From positions 1 to 61,140 of the forward strand of contig JAFVSW010000213.1 of assembly GCA_017503545.1 (NCBI GenBank): DNA of 61,140 nt, written 5' to 3'. This document shows, one piece after another, positions 1 through 8,914 of the stretch. A model generated the notes under the pieces. It made no database searches. It saw nothing but the letters and a program-made list of their open reading frames with translations, and was not told where the DNA came from. This stretch comes from Lentisphaeria bacterium (GTDB lineage Bacteria; Verrucomicrobiota; Lentisphaeria; Victivallales; UBA1829). Within the stretch, counting starts at the first letter, position 1. Each line of letters begins with the position of its first letter. The position numbers and the translations under genes were made by a program.

Positions 1-605
1 ATGGAGCCAGCCATGCGGCCTTTGTAAGAAGATCCGGTGGCGTGTGCGCAGTCTTCCAGAACATAGAGACCGTGTTTTCTTGCGAGTTCCATGATGGGGT
101 CCATATCCACCATCAAACCGGCATAGTGAACGACATACACGGCTTTTGTTTTGGATGTGATTTTTTCTGCCACTTTTTCCGGGTCGATATTGAATGTACG
201 CGGATCGATATCGGCAAAAACAGGGATCCCGCCTTCTTTCAGAATGGCAAGAGAAGTTGCAACGAATGTGTTCGGTGTGACAATGACTTCATCTCCCGGT
301 TTGATGTCGAAAATCTGCGTTGCGACATGCATCCCGGTGGTACAGTTGGAACATGCAAAAGCGTGTTTGACGCCATGTTTTTTTGCAAATTTATCCTGGA
401 ATTCCTGGGTTTTGGGTCCCATGGTGAGAGAATCCTGTGCCATGGCTTCCAATGCTGCATTGCGTTCCGCATCATCATAAATACTGCCCATGAAGGAGTA
501 AGCAACTTTCAATTTTACTCCGTCATCTGTGGCATAAGAACTGGTGATGCCGCCTTCTGTTTTTCCTCCGGTAAAATGTTCTTTGTCAATGGTTTCGATT
601 GGCAT
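1..605 (-). CDS. DegT/DnrJ/EryC1-family aminotransferase (partial, C-terminus off window)
   Basis: The first 201 residues of a PLP-dependent sugar aminotransferase, read from ATG at 605 off the left edge. The N-terminal part of the fold is clear: a TMGPKTQEFQ entry, HAFACSNCTTGMHVA, GDEVIVTPNTFVAT, and the EDCAHATGSS segment that contacts the cofactor. The Schiff-base lysine would lie beyond the edge and cannot be checked. A ribosome site (AAAGGAAG) precedes the ATG. The gene starts 25 bases after the creatininase-family gene on the same strand, so the two are probably co-transcribed. The family usually aminates keto-sugars (often nucleotide-linked); the substrate here is unknown. Confidence 0.9.
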   Translation of the reverse strand, partial: MPIETIDKEHFTGGKTEGGITSSYATDDGVKLKVAYSFMGSIYDDAERNAALEAMAQDSLTMGPKTQEFQDKFAKKHGVKHAFACSNCTTGMHVATQIFDIKPGDEVIVTPNTFVATSLAILKEGGIPVFADIDPRTFNIDPEKVAEKITSKTKAVYVVHYAGLMVDMDPIMELARKHGLYVLEDCAHATGSSYKGRMAGS

Positions 606-630
606 TTTCTGACTTCCTTTCACTTTTTGG

Positions 631-1488
631 TTAAATGGAGAAGATTTTGAGTTTGTTCAAATCTTCATGGTTGATACGTTTTCCAGTGGTTCTTGCTTCA
701 TCCGCCTGCTGAATGGCATTCTGTAACGCAACAGTGCAATTTTCCACAAATTCCTGTTCGATTTTTGCTCCAAGTGCGGCATTGGCACGTTCCGGATAAC
801 CCATGACGCCGATTTTGACGTCCGCACGCTGGGAGGTCTGGACGATTTCCTGGGACAATTCGGTGAAACTTTCCCGCAGCTGATAACTGTCCGGATCATC
901 CCGCAACCGTTCTGCCACCGCATCTTCGTCCATCACGATTTTTTCCCGGACGACTTCCGGACACCAATGGAGCAGTAAAGATGTTTCCGCTTCTGCGGCG
1001 TGATAATCTCTGGTCTTGAACAATTCCGTCCAAGTGGGAGAGAAATCCCAAATCGGGCAGAGCAGAATCAAATCATCTTTCAATGCCGGATTCAGCCATT
1101 TGAGGATCCGCAGTGATTCTTTCAGATGGATCATGCTTTCGCTGCCGCCGTGACCGGGCATGATGATAAAGTTGCGGAATCCCTGCAAGGAGAGAGATTC
1201 AATGATTTCCCCGACAAGATTGGAAAATGTGTTGGGTTTGACATTGATCGTGCCGGGCAGCATACCGCCGGAAAATGTATAATTCAAACATGGTGCGACG
1301 ATGCAATCCAATTTTTCCGCCAGAGCGGCAGACGCATATTCTGCATTGCGGATATCCACATCCAGCGGCAAGTGATAACCATGCTGCTCACAGAGAGCGT
1401 AAGGGATAATGATGGTCTGATTGGTTTTCAGGTATTCCTGTACTTCCTGTACCGTCATAAGGCGCATTTGATGATTTTTAAGAGACAT
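631..1488 (-). CDS. Creatininase-family amidohydrolase
   Basis: A 285-residue protein of the creatininase/creatinine amidohydrolase fold, a metal-dependent cytoplasmic family that includes creatininase and FAPy deformylase-like enzymes. Metal-site motifs are visible: EQHGYHLPLDVD near residue 34 and PGHGGSES near residue 111, where most members have GHGGN. Full length for the family. The start at 1488 has AAGGA about 8 bases upstream. It is first in a minus-strand pair with the DegT aminotransferase and diverges from the ROK regulator at 1646. True creatinine hydrolysis is only one of several family activities, so no substrate is assigned. Confidence 0.85.
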   Translation of the reverse strand: MSLKNHQMRLMTVQEVQEYLKTNQTIIIPYALCEQHGYHLPLDVDIRNAEYASAALAEKLDCIVAPCLNYTFSGGMLPGTINVKPNTFSNLVGEIIESLSLQGFRNFIIMPGHGGSESMIHLKESLRILKWLNPALKDDLILLCPIWDFSPTWTELFKTRDYHAAEAETSLLLHWCPEVVREKIVMDEDAVAERLRDDPDSYQLRESFTELSQEIVQTSQRADVKIGVMGYPERANAALGAKIEQEFVENCTVALQNAIQQADEARTTGKRINHEDLNKLKIFSI

Positions 1489-1585
1489 GATTTTATTCCT
1501 TTCTGGCTTTCCTCTACCAAAAATATAATCTATTTTTTGAGAGAAAACAATCCAATTTTTCCGCTTTTTCTTGAAAATTTGAAAA

Positions 1586-1611
1586 AAAGTTGTATTTTAT
1601 AAGACAACTTT
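1586..1611. promoter_or_regulatory. Operator-like inverted repeat upstream of the ROK gene
   Basis: Arms AAAGTTGT (1586-1593) and ACAACTTT (1604-1611) are perfectly complementary around a 10-base AT-rich spacer. The site lies 35 bases upstream of the ROK regulator start, in the divergent gap between it and the creatininase gene. Position and symmetry suit an operator, possibly for autoregulation by the ROK protein; binding is inferred only. Confidence 0.45.
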
Positions 1612-1645
1612 GTTTTATAAACCGGTAATAAAGAGAGTTTGACAG

Positions 1646-2827
1646 ATGAATAAGCAAGATTTACGTTCCGTTATCCTGGAATACCTTTTCCGCAATGGAA
1701 ATTGTTCCCGTCCGGAAATCGTGGAGATCACCGGGATGCGCCCCGGCACTGTGTTTGATGAGGTCAACCGGCTGAAACAGCAAGGTTGTGTTCTGGAACC
1801 GGCACGGGCAGGAAAATATACCGGCAGAAAAGCGCCGGTATTGATGTTGAATCCGGATTATCTGTGGACAGTCGGGATCGATTTTCAAGTTCACCGGACG
1901 ATTGGAGTCATTGCCGATTTTACGGGTGCAATCCAATGTTCCGCAGAAGTTCCCGCCGTTGCCAGAAAAAATCTCACCGGATGCCGGAACGAAGTCCGGG
2001 AGATCCTTCAGCAATTGCATGCTCAAACCGGAAAAAGTTGGGAAAAAATCCATGGGATCGGTTTTGCGGATCCGGGGCTGGTGGATGTATCCAGCGGAAA
2101 ATCCATCCGGGCGGTGCAAGTCCCCGGGTGGGAAGATATCGAAACCGGAAAATGGCTGACGGAAGAAAATCATCTGGCATCCGGTGTGTGGCCGGAATGT
2201 ATGATCAAAACGTTTATGGAATATCAGGTTCGTGCCGGAAAGAATGTCGGCAGTCTGTTTCATGTGGGAATGGATGACGGGATCGGCGGCGGATATATCA
2301 GCCGTAACGGGGAATGTTTTACCGGTGACACCAATCAGGCAATGGAAATCGGGCATATCGTGATCGACCCGGAAGGCCCGCTCTGCCAATGCGGGTCCCG
2401 TGGGTGTCTGGAAGCGATTGCAGGGAAAAAAGGGATTTCCCGGAAGATCCGTGAGATGATCAACAATGGTGTTGATACGGTGATGAAATTGGATTCGGAA
2501 CAGAATTTTGATTTCCATTCTTTTGGAGAATGGGCGCAATATGATAAAGCGGCGCGCATTATTGCGGGGGATGTGAGCCGCAGTATCGGACAGGCTTTAG
2601 CGGCGGCGGTGACGTTATTGAATCCATCGATTATTGTATTCAGTGGGGAATTGACTTCACTTGGCAATCAGCTGTTGGAGCCGGTGCGTGAAATGTTGAA
2701 TAACAATTGTTTTTCCGGTGTGGTAAAAGATCTGAAGATCGAACTTTCCACTTTGAACCGGGAAGATACCGCCCGCGGCGCAGCGATCCTGATGCGTAAC
2801 AAATTGATGAAAAACGAAGAATTCTGA
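1646..2827 (+). CDS. ROK-family transcriptional regulator
   Basis: A 393-residue protein with an N-terminal winged helix-turn-helix (about residues 5-60, with NCSRPEIVEITGMRPGTV) and a C-terminal ROK domain. The ROK signature is clear: EIGHIVIDPEGPLCQCGSRGCLE, in which the cysteines and an upstream histidine usually bind zinc. ROK repressors of the NagC/Mlc/XylR type sense sugars or sugar phosphates. The gene diverges from the creatininase-DegT pair, which is its likely target, and an inverted repeat lies just upstream. The effector is unknown. A strong hairpin follows the stop. Confidence 0.93.
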   Translation: MNKQDLRSVILEYLFRNGNCSRPEIVEITGMRPGTVFDEVNRLKQQGCVLEPARAGKYTGRKAPVLMLNPDYLWTVGIDFQVHRTIGVIADFTGAIQCSAEVPAVARKNLTGCRNEVREILQQLHAQTGKSWEKIHGIGFADPGLVDVSSGKSIRAVQVPGWEDIETGKWLTEENHLASGVWPECMIKTFMEYQVRAGKNVGSLFHVGMDDGIGGGYISRNGECFTGDTNQAMEIGHIVIDPEGPLCQCGSRGCLEAIAGKKGISRKIREMINNGVDTVMKLDSEQNFDFHSFGEWAQYDKAARIIAGDVSRSIGQALAAAVTLLNPSIIVFSGELTSLGNQLLEPVREMLNNNCFSGVVKDLKIELSTLNREDTARGAAILMRNKLMKNEEF

Positions 2828-2832
2828 TTTGT

Positions 2833-2853
2833 GAGGCAATTTCAAAAGTCTTC
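2833..2853 (+). repeat. Left-half copy of the GAGGCAATTTCAAAAGTC repeat element
   Basis: These 21 bases match exactly the left end of the full element at 16409. Similarity to the full copies fades soon afterwards (a TTGTGAT segment follows, as in the copy at 11330), and no right end is present. It sits six bases after the ROK stop codon, overlapping the space before the 2871-2914 hairpin. Probably a truncated copy. Confidence 0.6.
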
Positions 2854-2870
2854 TTGTGATAAAATAAAAA

Positions 2871-2914
2871 CAGAACATCCATGCTGTATTGAGTCTATCC
2901 GCATGGATGTTCTG
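2871..2914. terminator. Strong hairpin between convergent ROK and Gfo/Idh genes
   Basis: Perfect 14-base arms CAGAACATCCATGC (2871-2884) and GCATGGATGTTCTG (2901-2914) around a 16-base loop. The flanks are AT-rich (AAAATAAAAA on the left; a T-run about 13 bases to the right). It lies between genes converging from both sides, so a bidirectional terminator is the simplest reading, although the T-run is not immediately adjacent. Confidence 0.65.
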
Positions 2915-2979
2915 TTGATATAACGGTGTTTTTTAATCCAGTTCCGGCAGATTACAGCCGTAATCCCAAACAACTTGCT

Positions 2980-4056
2980 TTAATACAAATCAGCCGGCGT
3001 TATACTGCGTTTTTCCTTTCCGCTGCGTTCGATGGCTTCTGCTAATTCCTGCACATGCTGAGCCGTTCGCAAATCTGCTGACGGTATATGTTTATCCCGG
3101 ATCATCTGTACAAAATCGTACATGATATTTTCATTTACGCTGGATAAATTCTGAAAATTGATTGTTTGCGGGAAACAGGCTCTTTCGTATGATGCGTTGA
3201 ATTTGCCGAAATCAATTGTTCCAACCGGATCCGGTCCCAGTTGCGTTGTCCGGAATTTAGGACGGCGGAAAATCTCGATTTGATTCTGACTGCAATCCAG
3301 TTTGATACTGTAATTTTCAAAATGAAACCGGTATGAGATTTCCCCGTAATAAACCATGCTGGAATAATGGAATCTTCCTGTTGCTCCATTTTCAAATTCA
3401 ATATTCGCAATCAGGTCATCGGGGCTTGGGTAGGGACAGGCAAATACTTTCTGCATAACAGAGTTCACCCGTTTAAATTTACCGCCCACGAGCAGCATGA
3501 TATCCAGCATGTGACAGCAATGGAACGGGATCTGCGAGACTTGCAAACGGAAATCATCCGGAGAATGTTGCAGATAATAGTTCATTTCTGTATCGCCATG
3601 GTGGAACCAGTTGCAGTCCACGCTGAGCAATTTGCCCGGTTCATTCTCCCGGATGAATTTCAAAACTTCCAGTGTTTGCGGCAGATACCGGCGCATGAAT
3701 CCAACTTGCACCGGTACTTGATACTGTTCCGCCAGTTCTGCCAGTTCCCGGACTTCCTGTGCTGAAAAAGAGACCGGTTTTTCCACAAATACCGGCTTGC
3801 CGCAAGGAATCACCTTCCGTAATGCTTCTGCATGGGCAAACGGGGAAAGACTGATAAGAAACGCATTGATTTCCGGATCACAAATCAAATCATCCGCTGT
3901 ATTGCAAACTTTTCCGCCATATTGTTCTGTCAATGCTTTGGATGCCTGCGGAACAAGATCGTACACCGCATGAACACAATAAAAATGATCCTGGATCAAT
4001 GCATCCAACAATGTTTTTGTGCGTGCTCCGGCACCATATAAACCTAATTTGATCAT
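2980..4056 (-). CDS. Gfo/Idh/MocA-family oxidoreductase
   Basis: A 358-residue NAD(P)-dependent sugar or cyclitol dehydrogenase-like protein. The Rossmann fold starts at residue 1 (LGLYGAGARTKTL), followed by the family motif GKPVFVEKPVSFS near residue 88 (the lysine of EKP is the usual catalytic residue) and a C-terminal mixed beta domain. AAGGAG stands 13 bases before the ATG. It is the last gene of the minus-strand run that begins with another Gfo/Idh gene at 8694. The pairing with a DUF4838 protein suggests breakdown of unusual or oxidised glycans; the substrate cannot be read from sequence. Confidence 0.9.
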   Translation of the reverse strand: MIKLGLYGAGARTKTLLDALIQDHFYCVHAVYDLVPQASKALTEQYGGKVCNTADDLICDPEINAFLISLSPFAHAEALRKVIPCGKPVFVEKPVSFSAQEVRELAELAEQYQVPVQVGFMRRYLPQTLEVLKFIRENEPGKLLSVDCNWFHHGDTEMNYYLQHSPDDFRLQVSQIPFHCCHMLDIMLLVGGKFKRVNSVMQKVFACPYPSPDDLIANIEFENGATGRFHYSSMVYYGEISYRFHFENYSIKLDCSQNQIEIFRRPKFRTTQLGPDPVGTIDFGKFNASYERACFPQTINFQNLSSVNENIMYDFVQMIRDKHIPSADLRTAQHVQELAEAIERSGKEKRSITPADLY

Positions 4057-4077
4057 CTTTTATAATAACTCCTTGAT

Positions 4078-5028
4078 TTATTTTGGATAGACTGGTGTGG
4101 CAAGGTTGTTCCGGTTCCACGGTAATGCCGTATTCTGATCACCTCCGAATTCCGTATAGGTAAGAAAATAGGCGGAACGGGCATCCGCATTTCCTGCGAC
4201 TGCGAGCATGTTGGAACGATATTTGGCAGAACGGTATATGGATTGCATAATCGCCCGATCCGTCAATACTCCGTCTTTACTTATTTCTCCGGGGATTTTG
4301 ACCGAATGACGCCAGGAGAAACTCTTCCACCACGTCGCTGAATAATATCCGTCGTTACTGTACCCTTCTGCTAAAAGCAGACTGTGGGCAGGATGTTTGA
4401 TCACAGAATATTTCCGGTTGTATTGCCGATAAGAGGAGTTCGTGCTGGTGTAATAACCGTTGATACCGTAAGATTGTTTGGTTGTAGCAAGATCCTCTTT
4501 CCGCTGTATGGACATGGGACAATGAAATATCGGGGCTTGTCTCAATCCTACACCCCAACCGGTCAACTGTTTCCCTTGATAAATATACGGATAGGTCAGA
4601 TTGATCCATGTATATGAATTCACTTCTGTTATCTGCGGGATCTCGTCATTATGATCTCCGGCATAACGGATTATTGCCAGACCGATTTGGCGCATATTAT
4701 TCAGACAGGCAGTGACCTTGACCCGGTTCCGGGATTGACTTAATGCGGGAAGAAGCATTCCGGCAAGGATTGCGATAATGGCAATGACGACCAGCAGTTC
4801 AATCAGCGTGAACGCTGATTGAGTGAAGATGTGAAGGTGTGAAGAGTTTGACTGCGTCAAACGTGAAGTGCGCCCTGACGGGCGTAAGGATGTGCAGTTT
4901 TTATGAATTTTTTTGAGGCAATAAAACGGCAAAACCTTAACTTTACAAGCAGCACTCACTAACAATTCAATCAACGTAAAACGTTTTTCTGCGACATTAC
5001 AATAACGTGTTGGCAGATGATACTTCAT
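4078..5028 (-). CDS. Prepilin-type N-terminal signal protein (pseudopilin-like) with duplicated leader motif
   Basis: A 316-residue secreted or membrane-anchored protein with a type IV prepilin leader and hydrophobic helix, [20 protein letters not shown], from residue 73. A nearly identical first copy, FTLIELLV, is at residues 17-24; the two are 56 codons (168 bases) apart. The segment between them is hydrophilic and basic ([19 protein letters not shown]) and carries several inverted repeats. After the helix come [20 protein letters not shown] and a C-terminal globular domain, as in the large secreted pseudopilin-like families of Planctomycetes and Lentisphaerae. Start chosen at 5028 because GGAGAAAG lies just upstream; an upstream in-frame ATG at 5079 reads through a hairpin. 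It lies between DUF4838 and Gfo/Idh genes. Confidence 0.85.
   Translation of the reverse strand: MKYHLPTRYCNVAEKRFTLIELLVSAACKVKVLPFYCLKKIHKNCTSLRPSGRTSRLTQSNSSHLHIFTQSAFTLIELLVVIAIIAILAGMLLPALSQSRNRVKVTACLNNMRQIGLAIIRYAGDHNDEIPQITEVNSYTWINLTYPYIYQGKQLTGWGVGLRQAPIFHCPMSIQRKEDLATTKQSYGINGYYTSTNSSYRQYNRKYSVIKHPAHSLLLAEGYSNDGYYSATWWKSFSWRHSVKIPGEISKDGVLTDRAIMQSIYRSAKYRSNMLAVAGNADARSAYFLTYTEFGGDQNTALPWNRNNLATPVYPK
4799..4884. repeat. Cluster of inverted repeats inside the prepilin leader insert
   Basis: Three inverted repeats lie side by side in coding sequence. TCAATCAGCGT / ACGCTGATTGA has 11-base arms with a 2-base centre (4799-4822) and itself encodes the SAFTLIE motif. GTTTGAC / GTCAAAC is at 4846-4862. 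CGCCC / GGGCG is at 4871-4884. Between the first two is a short GTGAAG iteration (three near-copies, about 4823-4844). The arrangement resembles REP-type palindromic units, but in frame. Confidence 0.7.
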
Positions 5029-5058
5029 CTTTCTTTCTCCTTTGTTTAAATGACCAAA

Positions 5059-5092
5059 ACAGGGAATCGCCATTTGCACGGTAATTCCCTGT
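5059..5092 (-). terminator. Hairpin between the DUF4838 and prepilin-type genes
   Basis: Nine-base perfect arms ACAGGGAAT (5059-5067) and ATTCCCTGT (5084-5092) with a 16-base loop. Reading on the minus strand the stem is followed by a short TTTT. It lies in the gap between two co-directional genes, so it may act as a partial terminator or as a processing or stability hairpin that lowers expression of the downstream prepilin gene. Confidence 0.5.
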
Positions 5093-5108
5093 AAAGCATT
5101 TGTTATTT

Positions 5109-7514
5109 TTATTTTATTTCATATAGCTGAATGTCATCAATGAAAACCTTTGCGTTTTCCGGATACATTTTGAATACGATCGCTCCGCGCAATCCGTTGG
5201 AATTTTTCCGCGTTTTGCAGAATGTGACAAATGTCTGCCATTTCCCTGCCGGGAATTTCTGATGGACCGGATTATTATAATCCTGATTCCGTTTGTTGAG
5301 TGCCGGATACATGGCAAAAGTCAGATAACTATCCGGAAATGTGGTTTCCTGATACACTTTTATGACTGCAAGATAATAGGTGTCAGGTTTGGCTTTTTCA
5401 TTCAGGCTGAGCAACGTATAACCGCCCGGCTTGATTTGATAAGAATATTTGCCGGAACTGGCATATTTTGTACTCCTGATCCCGGATCCATTCCGTCTGT
5501 GAGCCCGATGGATCTCCAGATAATCCCCTGTCAATTCGGATTCTATATCGCCATTGGTAAACAGATTTTTGTTGTTGCCGATTTTCAGGAATATTTGCGC
5601 AACTTTGTTGACACAAGCAGCCAGTTTGGGATCGTTTGCCAACTTTTTCATTTCCGCTGCGACTGCGGGATCATCAAGAAAACGGGATGCCATCACAATG
5701 TGGGAAACCATCGCGGATGTTCCATCATCGTCGATCGCCACAAGAGGACGGAAGGATTTTTTATAGTAAATACTCGCCCACGGATCGTTTTCCAATTCTT
5801 TGGAAAGAGTCCGTTTGATTTCCTGATACTGCAACAAAGAGGGGATCGCCTGCAGCAATTCCACTGCCTGTTTTGCATTCTGCAATTCACCTTCCGGGGG
5901 AATATACTCTGCCGCATAAAGATGCAACAATGCTTCACTCTGCCGGTATGTCCGCTCGATTTTCCGGATACGGGCTTTTTGTTCCGGTGTTTCAGCTGTT
6001 TCCAACGCTTTTTCAAGGTGGGCATTGGCTTTGGCAATGTCGCCTTTCTGCAAGCCGTAAATATACGTCTTGTCGCCCGCCGTCATGTACGTTGCATTGG
6101 AACTGCGGAACCACGGAGTTTTCCGGATGGCATCACTCTGGAAATAATCTTCCCAGAAATCAAAAAATTTACGTAAATGCGGAGCGGCTTTTTCCCCGGC
6201 AACTTCTTTGTACCAGAAATCCAACAGTGCTTTTTCATCTTGATCGATATTCCATAACAGTTTATGGATCAACCAGATTTTCGGTCCTTCTTTGGAGTTG
6301 AAACCTTCACATTCTCCAAAATAATGACGTGCCCCGTGTTGATACAGATAACGCAGCATTTCCACATGACGTTTCAGATACATGCGTGGCGGAAGATACG
6401 GATAGCCCCAACTGTAATCCCAGACACCAAGTTTTTTTGCCTTGCTGCCCCAATCCGCAATGATTCGTTTATGATGCTCCATCATTTTCGGGTCAGTGAC
6501 AGAATAAATGTCAAGACAAAGAGCGATCACCACATTGTCCGGCAACTTGAAGCTGCATGGGTTATAAACCATATTGTATGCAAGTGCCACCAGGGGCAAA
6601 TCCGGATATTTTTTTCCCACGGCTTCCGCAACCCGTTTTACCCAGGTGAAATATACTTCTGAATGATGATATGCATCTCCACCTTTATTGGCTTTTTTAC
6701 ATTCATCGCATTGACAGTAGTTGCCACAATCGTTGACTGTCAGTGAAATAGATTGTGTATCCGGATGCTCTTTCAAATATTCAAAAATGTTTTCCACCGC
6801 GATCCGGGCTGTTTCCGGATTGGAATAACAAGGCTGCCAGTACATCGCGCCTTTGGGAATTTTTTCCATCCGTTTACCATTGATCAGTGGGCGCATCGCT
6901 GCCGGATAAGAATTGTCTTTTGCGTATTTTTTCGCAGGAAAACAGAAAATATGCAGCGCATGATTGGTATTTGCTCCTTTCTTCATATTGAACCATGGGC
7001 GGGATACCGGTGTGGAAAGATAGGTATATCGCCCTAAATTGAATGACGGCTTTTCTGAATAGGCTTTGCGAGGCAGTTTGACGATCCGGGTCTTGTGATA
7101 TGTGCGCCCCAGAGCATCATTGAAAAGATAATGGACCCCTGCATATTTTTCCAGAATATGATTCAAAAACCATTGCAAGGAAATCGGTGTACAATTTACA
7201 ACCATGGTCTTTTCATCCGGAAAAGAATAAGAAAACTCATCTTCTGTGTGTAATTGGTTATCCTTGCGGAACTCAATTTTGATCCGGTTCAAATCTTTTT
7301 TGTTTTGGGGATTGATAGGAAGAGAAACGCCTGCGGTCTTCCGGATCTCCATGTTGAAATTGTTTAATGTGTTCCGATATTTTTCCGGCGCATCAAAATA
7401 TGCGGTTGCACTGTACTTGATCAGATAAAAATCATCCGCACAAAGCAAAATACCGGTCAGCAGGAATAGAAATCCTGTCAACAGGATTTTTTTGATCGTA
7501 ATTGCAGTTTTCAT
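5109..7514 (-). CDS. DUF4838 secreted glycoside-hydrolase-like protein
   Basis: An 801-residue exported protein. A signal peptide covers residues 1-26 ([14 protein letters not shown], with cleavage likely near LLCA-DD). An alpha-glucuronidase-like N-terminal domain follows, then the DUF4838 core, recognisable by [19 protein letters not shown] and [19 protein letters not shown], a cysteine-rich motif typical of the family. The end (about residues 650-801) looks like a beta-sandwich carbohydrate-binding domain closing with [14 protein letters not shown]. Start at 7514 has GGAGG five bases upstream; the longer frame from 7544 runs through that site. DUF4838 proteins are thought to act on polysaccharides, but the reaction is uncharacterised. 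Its neighbours are sugar oxidoreductases. Confidence 0.85.
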   Translation of the reverse strand: MKTAITIKKILLTGFLFLLTGILLCADDFYLIKYSATAYFDAPEKYRNTLNNFNMEIRKTAGVSLPINPQNKKDLNRIKIEFRKDNQLHTEDEFSYSFPDEKTMVVNCTPISLQWFLNHILEKYAGVHYLFNDALGRTYHKTRIVKLPRKAYSEKPSFNLGRYTYLSTPVSRPWFNMKKGANTNHALHIFCFPAKKYAKDNSYPAAMRPLINGKRMEKIPKGAMYWQPCYSNPETARIAVENIFEYLKEHPDTQSISLTVNDCGNYCQCDECKKANKGGDAYHHSEVYFTWVKRVAEAVGKKYPDLPLVALAYNMVYNPCSFKLPDNVVIALCLDIYSVTDPKMMEHHKRIIADWGSKAKKLGVWDYSWGYPYLPPRMYLKRHVEMLRYLYQHGARHYFGECEGFNSKEGPKIWLIHKLLWNIDQDEKALLDFWYKEVAGEKAAPHLRKFFDFWEDYFQSDAIRKTPWFRSSNATYMTAGDKTYIYGLQKGDIAKANAHLEKALETAETPEQKARIRKIERTYRQSEALLHLYAAEYIPPEGELQNAKQAVELLQAIPSLLQYQEIKRTLSKELENDPWASIYYKKSFRPLVAIDDDGTSAMVSHIVMASRFLDDPAVAAEMKKLANDPKLAACVNKVAQIFLKIGNNKNLFTNGDIESELTGDYLEIHRAHRRNGSGIRSTKYASSGKYSYQIKPGGYTLLSLNEKAKPDTYYLAVIKVYQETTFPDSYLTFAMYPALNKRNQDYNNPVHQKFPAGKWQTFVTFCKTRKNSNGLRGAIVFKMYPENAKVFIDDIQLYEIK

Positions 7515-7559
7515 AAAACCTCCATAAATTTTTGTGTTGTACATTCAGTAAGATAATGA

Positions 7560-7646
7560 TTATTTTTTTGCTAAATAGAAGGACAGGCGCAACATCTTCT
7601 CCACGTACTCTTTGTGTTCATCCAATGTTTTTGGCAACTGTCTCAT
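7560..7646 (-). CDS. Possible 28-residue small protein or gene remnant
   Basis: A short frame, starting MRQLPKTLDEHKEYVEKM and ending LSFYLAKK, begins 7 bases after the Gfo/Idh stop. Its ribosome site GAGG overlaps that stop (translational coupling). It ends 45 bases before the DUF4838 start. No family is recognised. It could be a genuine small peptide, a leader, or what is left of a deleted gene; length alone cannot decide. Confidence 0.3.
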   Translation of the reverse strand: MRQLPKTLDEHKEYVEKMLRLSFYLAKK

Positions 7647-7653
7647 GATAACC

Positions 7654-8694
7654 TCAGAAATCGTTGCGGACTTTGACCGGTTTGCCCGTATGGGCGGATT
7701 CAATGGCGGCAGCACAGGTGGCGACAGTTCTTGCGCCTTCCACAACGTCGGCGGTGTTGGGGGCTCCACGCAGTACAATGTCGGACATCAATTGCACCTG
7801 GGCTTCCACGTTATGATTGTTCACTTCCACCGGAACTGTGACGAATGGTGTGCTGTCCCACGGAGAATCATAGAATGGTACACTGGCGATTTGCAATTCG
7901 CCGCTCAAATTATCGCAAATGATCGTACCTTTTGTTCCGTAAAATACACTGCGCATGGTATACGGTCTGGAAAGTCCGATGGAACACATGACTTTACCGA
8001 TCACGCCGTTTTTGAACTTGTAAACGGAGAAATAAGAGTCAAAATCAATGGGCCAGTCTGCCAAGCCTTTTTTTGTCCCGTATGCAAAGGCTTCATCCAC
8101 CAGATCATCCACCGCCCAACGGAGAAAGTCAACGGCATGACATCCGCCGCCCAGCATGGGATCACGCCGTTTGTCTTTCCGCCAATTGTTTGCGCCGCCG
8201 ACATGACGGTAATTATGCGCGTATTCAGTTTCCGCCATGAACAGTTCCCCGATATCACCGCGGGCAATCATTTTCTTGGCAAGAATGAAGGCGGGCGTGT
8301 ATCGTGTGGGATGAGCGATCATGAACACCTTGCCGGTCTTTCTGACGCACGCGGCAATGGCAGCGGCTTCATCAAGATCAAGAGTCATGGGTTTTTCACA
8401 GAGGACATGTTTTCCGGCTTCCAGCATGGCAATGGATTGTTCCGCATGGAAGTAATCGGGGGAGGTGACGGAAACGACATCGATTTCCGGGTCGGCAGCA
8501 AGTTCTTTGAAATCGCTGTAAATTTTTGTGGAGGGATCCAACTGATATTCTTTCAACCGTTTTTCACATCTTGCGGGATCGATATCGCAAAGAGCCTCAA
8601 GGGAATAATTTGTTGTATTTTCCTTGAAGGCTTTGATATGTCTGAACCCTTCACCCATGCCGATTACGGCAGCGACTAATTTGTTATTTTTCAT
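7654..8694 (-). CDS. Gfo/Idh/MocA-family oxidoreductase
   Basis: A 346-residue NAD(P)-dependent dehydrogenase-like protein and first gene of the minus-strand operon. It opens with a Rossmann dinucleotide site (VAAVIGMGEGFRH), then VVSVTSPDYFHAEQSIAMLEAGKHVLCEKPMTLD, carrying the family EKP lysine. GGGCHAVDFLRWAVDD, near residue 180, is the usual substrate-side motif, with the aspartate and histidine expected of inositol- and sugar-dehydrogenase relatives. Start at 8694 chosen for GGAGAG about 6 bases upstream. The AraC gene at 8915 diverges from it and is the likely regulator. It differs clearly from the second Gfo/Idh at 2980. Confidence 0.92.
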   Translation of the reverse strand: MKNNKLVAAVIGMGEGFRHIKAFKENTTNYSLEALCDIDPARCEKRLKEYQLDPSTKIYSDFKELAADPEIDVVSVTSPDYFHAEQSIAMLEAGKHVLCEKPMTLDLDEAAAIAACVRKTGKVFMIAHPTRYTPAFILAKKMIARGDIGELFMAETEYAHNYRHVGGANNWRKDKRRDPMLGGGCHAVDFLRWAVDDLVDEAFAYGTKKGLADWPIDFDSYFSVYKFKNGVIGKVMCSIGLSRPYTMRSVFYGTKGTIICDNLSGELQIASVPFYDSPWDSTPFVTVPVEVNNHNVEAQVQLMSDIVLRGAPNTADVVEGARTVATCAAAIESAHTGKPVKVRNDF

Positions 8695-8914
8695 ACACAC
8701 TCTCCAGTTCTTTGGTGTTTGGTTTAATATAGGTGATAATTTTTCATTTTTCAACTGAAATCAAAGGTTAAAACATGTCATATCTAATAAATAACTTGTC
8801 TTTTTTGATAAAAATATTGTAAAAAATATATGCAATAAGGGTTGAATTATTGAAATAGAATGATACAGTATTCAGCGTATAAAAATTCACTACGTACAGA
8901 AATACAGGTGTTCT

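Noticed and set aside
42..650. Plus-strand frame of 202 codons over the DegT gene
   Set aside because: It is antisense to a clear aminotransferase; the translated product is cysteine- and phenylalanine-rich noise.
4823..4844. Short tandem GTGAAG-like iteration, considered as the start of a CRISPR or VNTR array
   Set aside because: Only about three near-copies of six to eight bases, inside coding sequence and without spacers.
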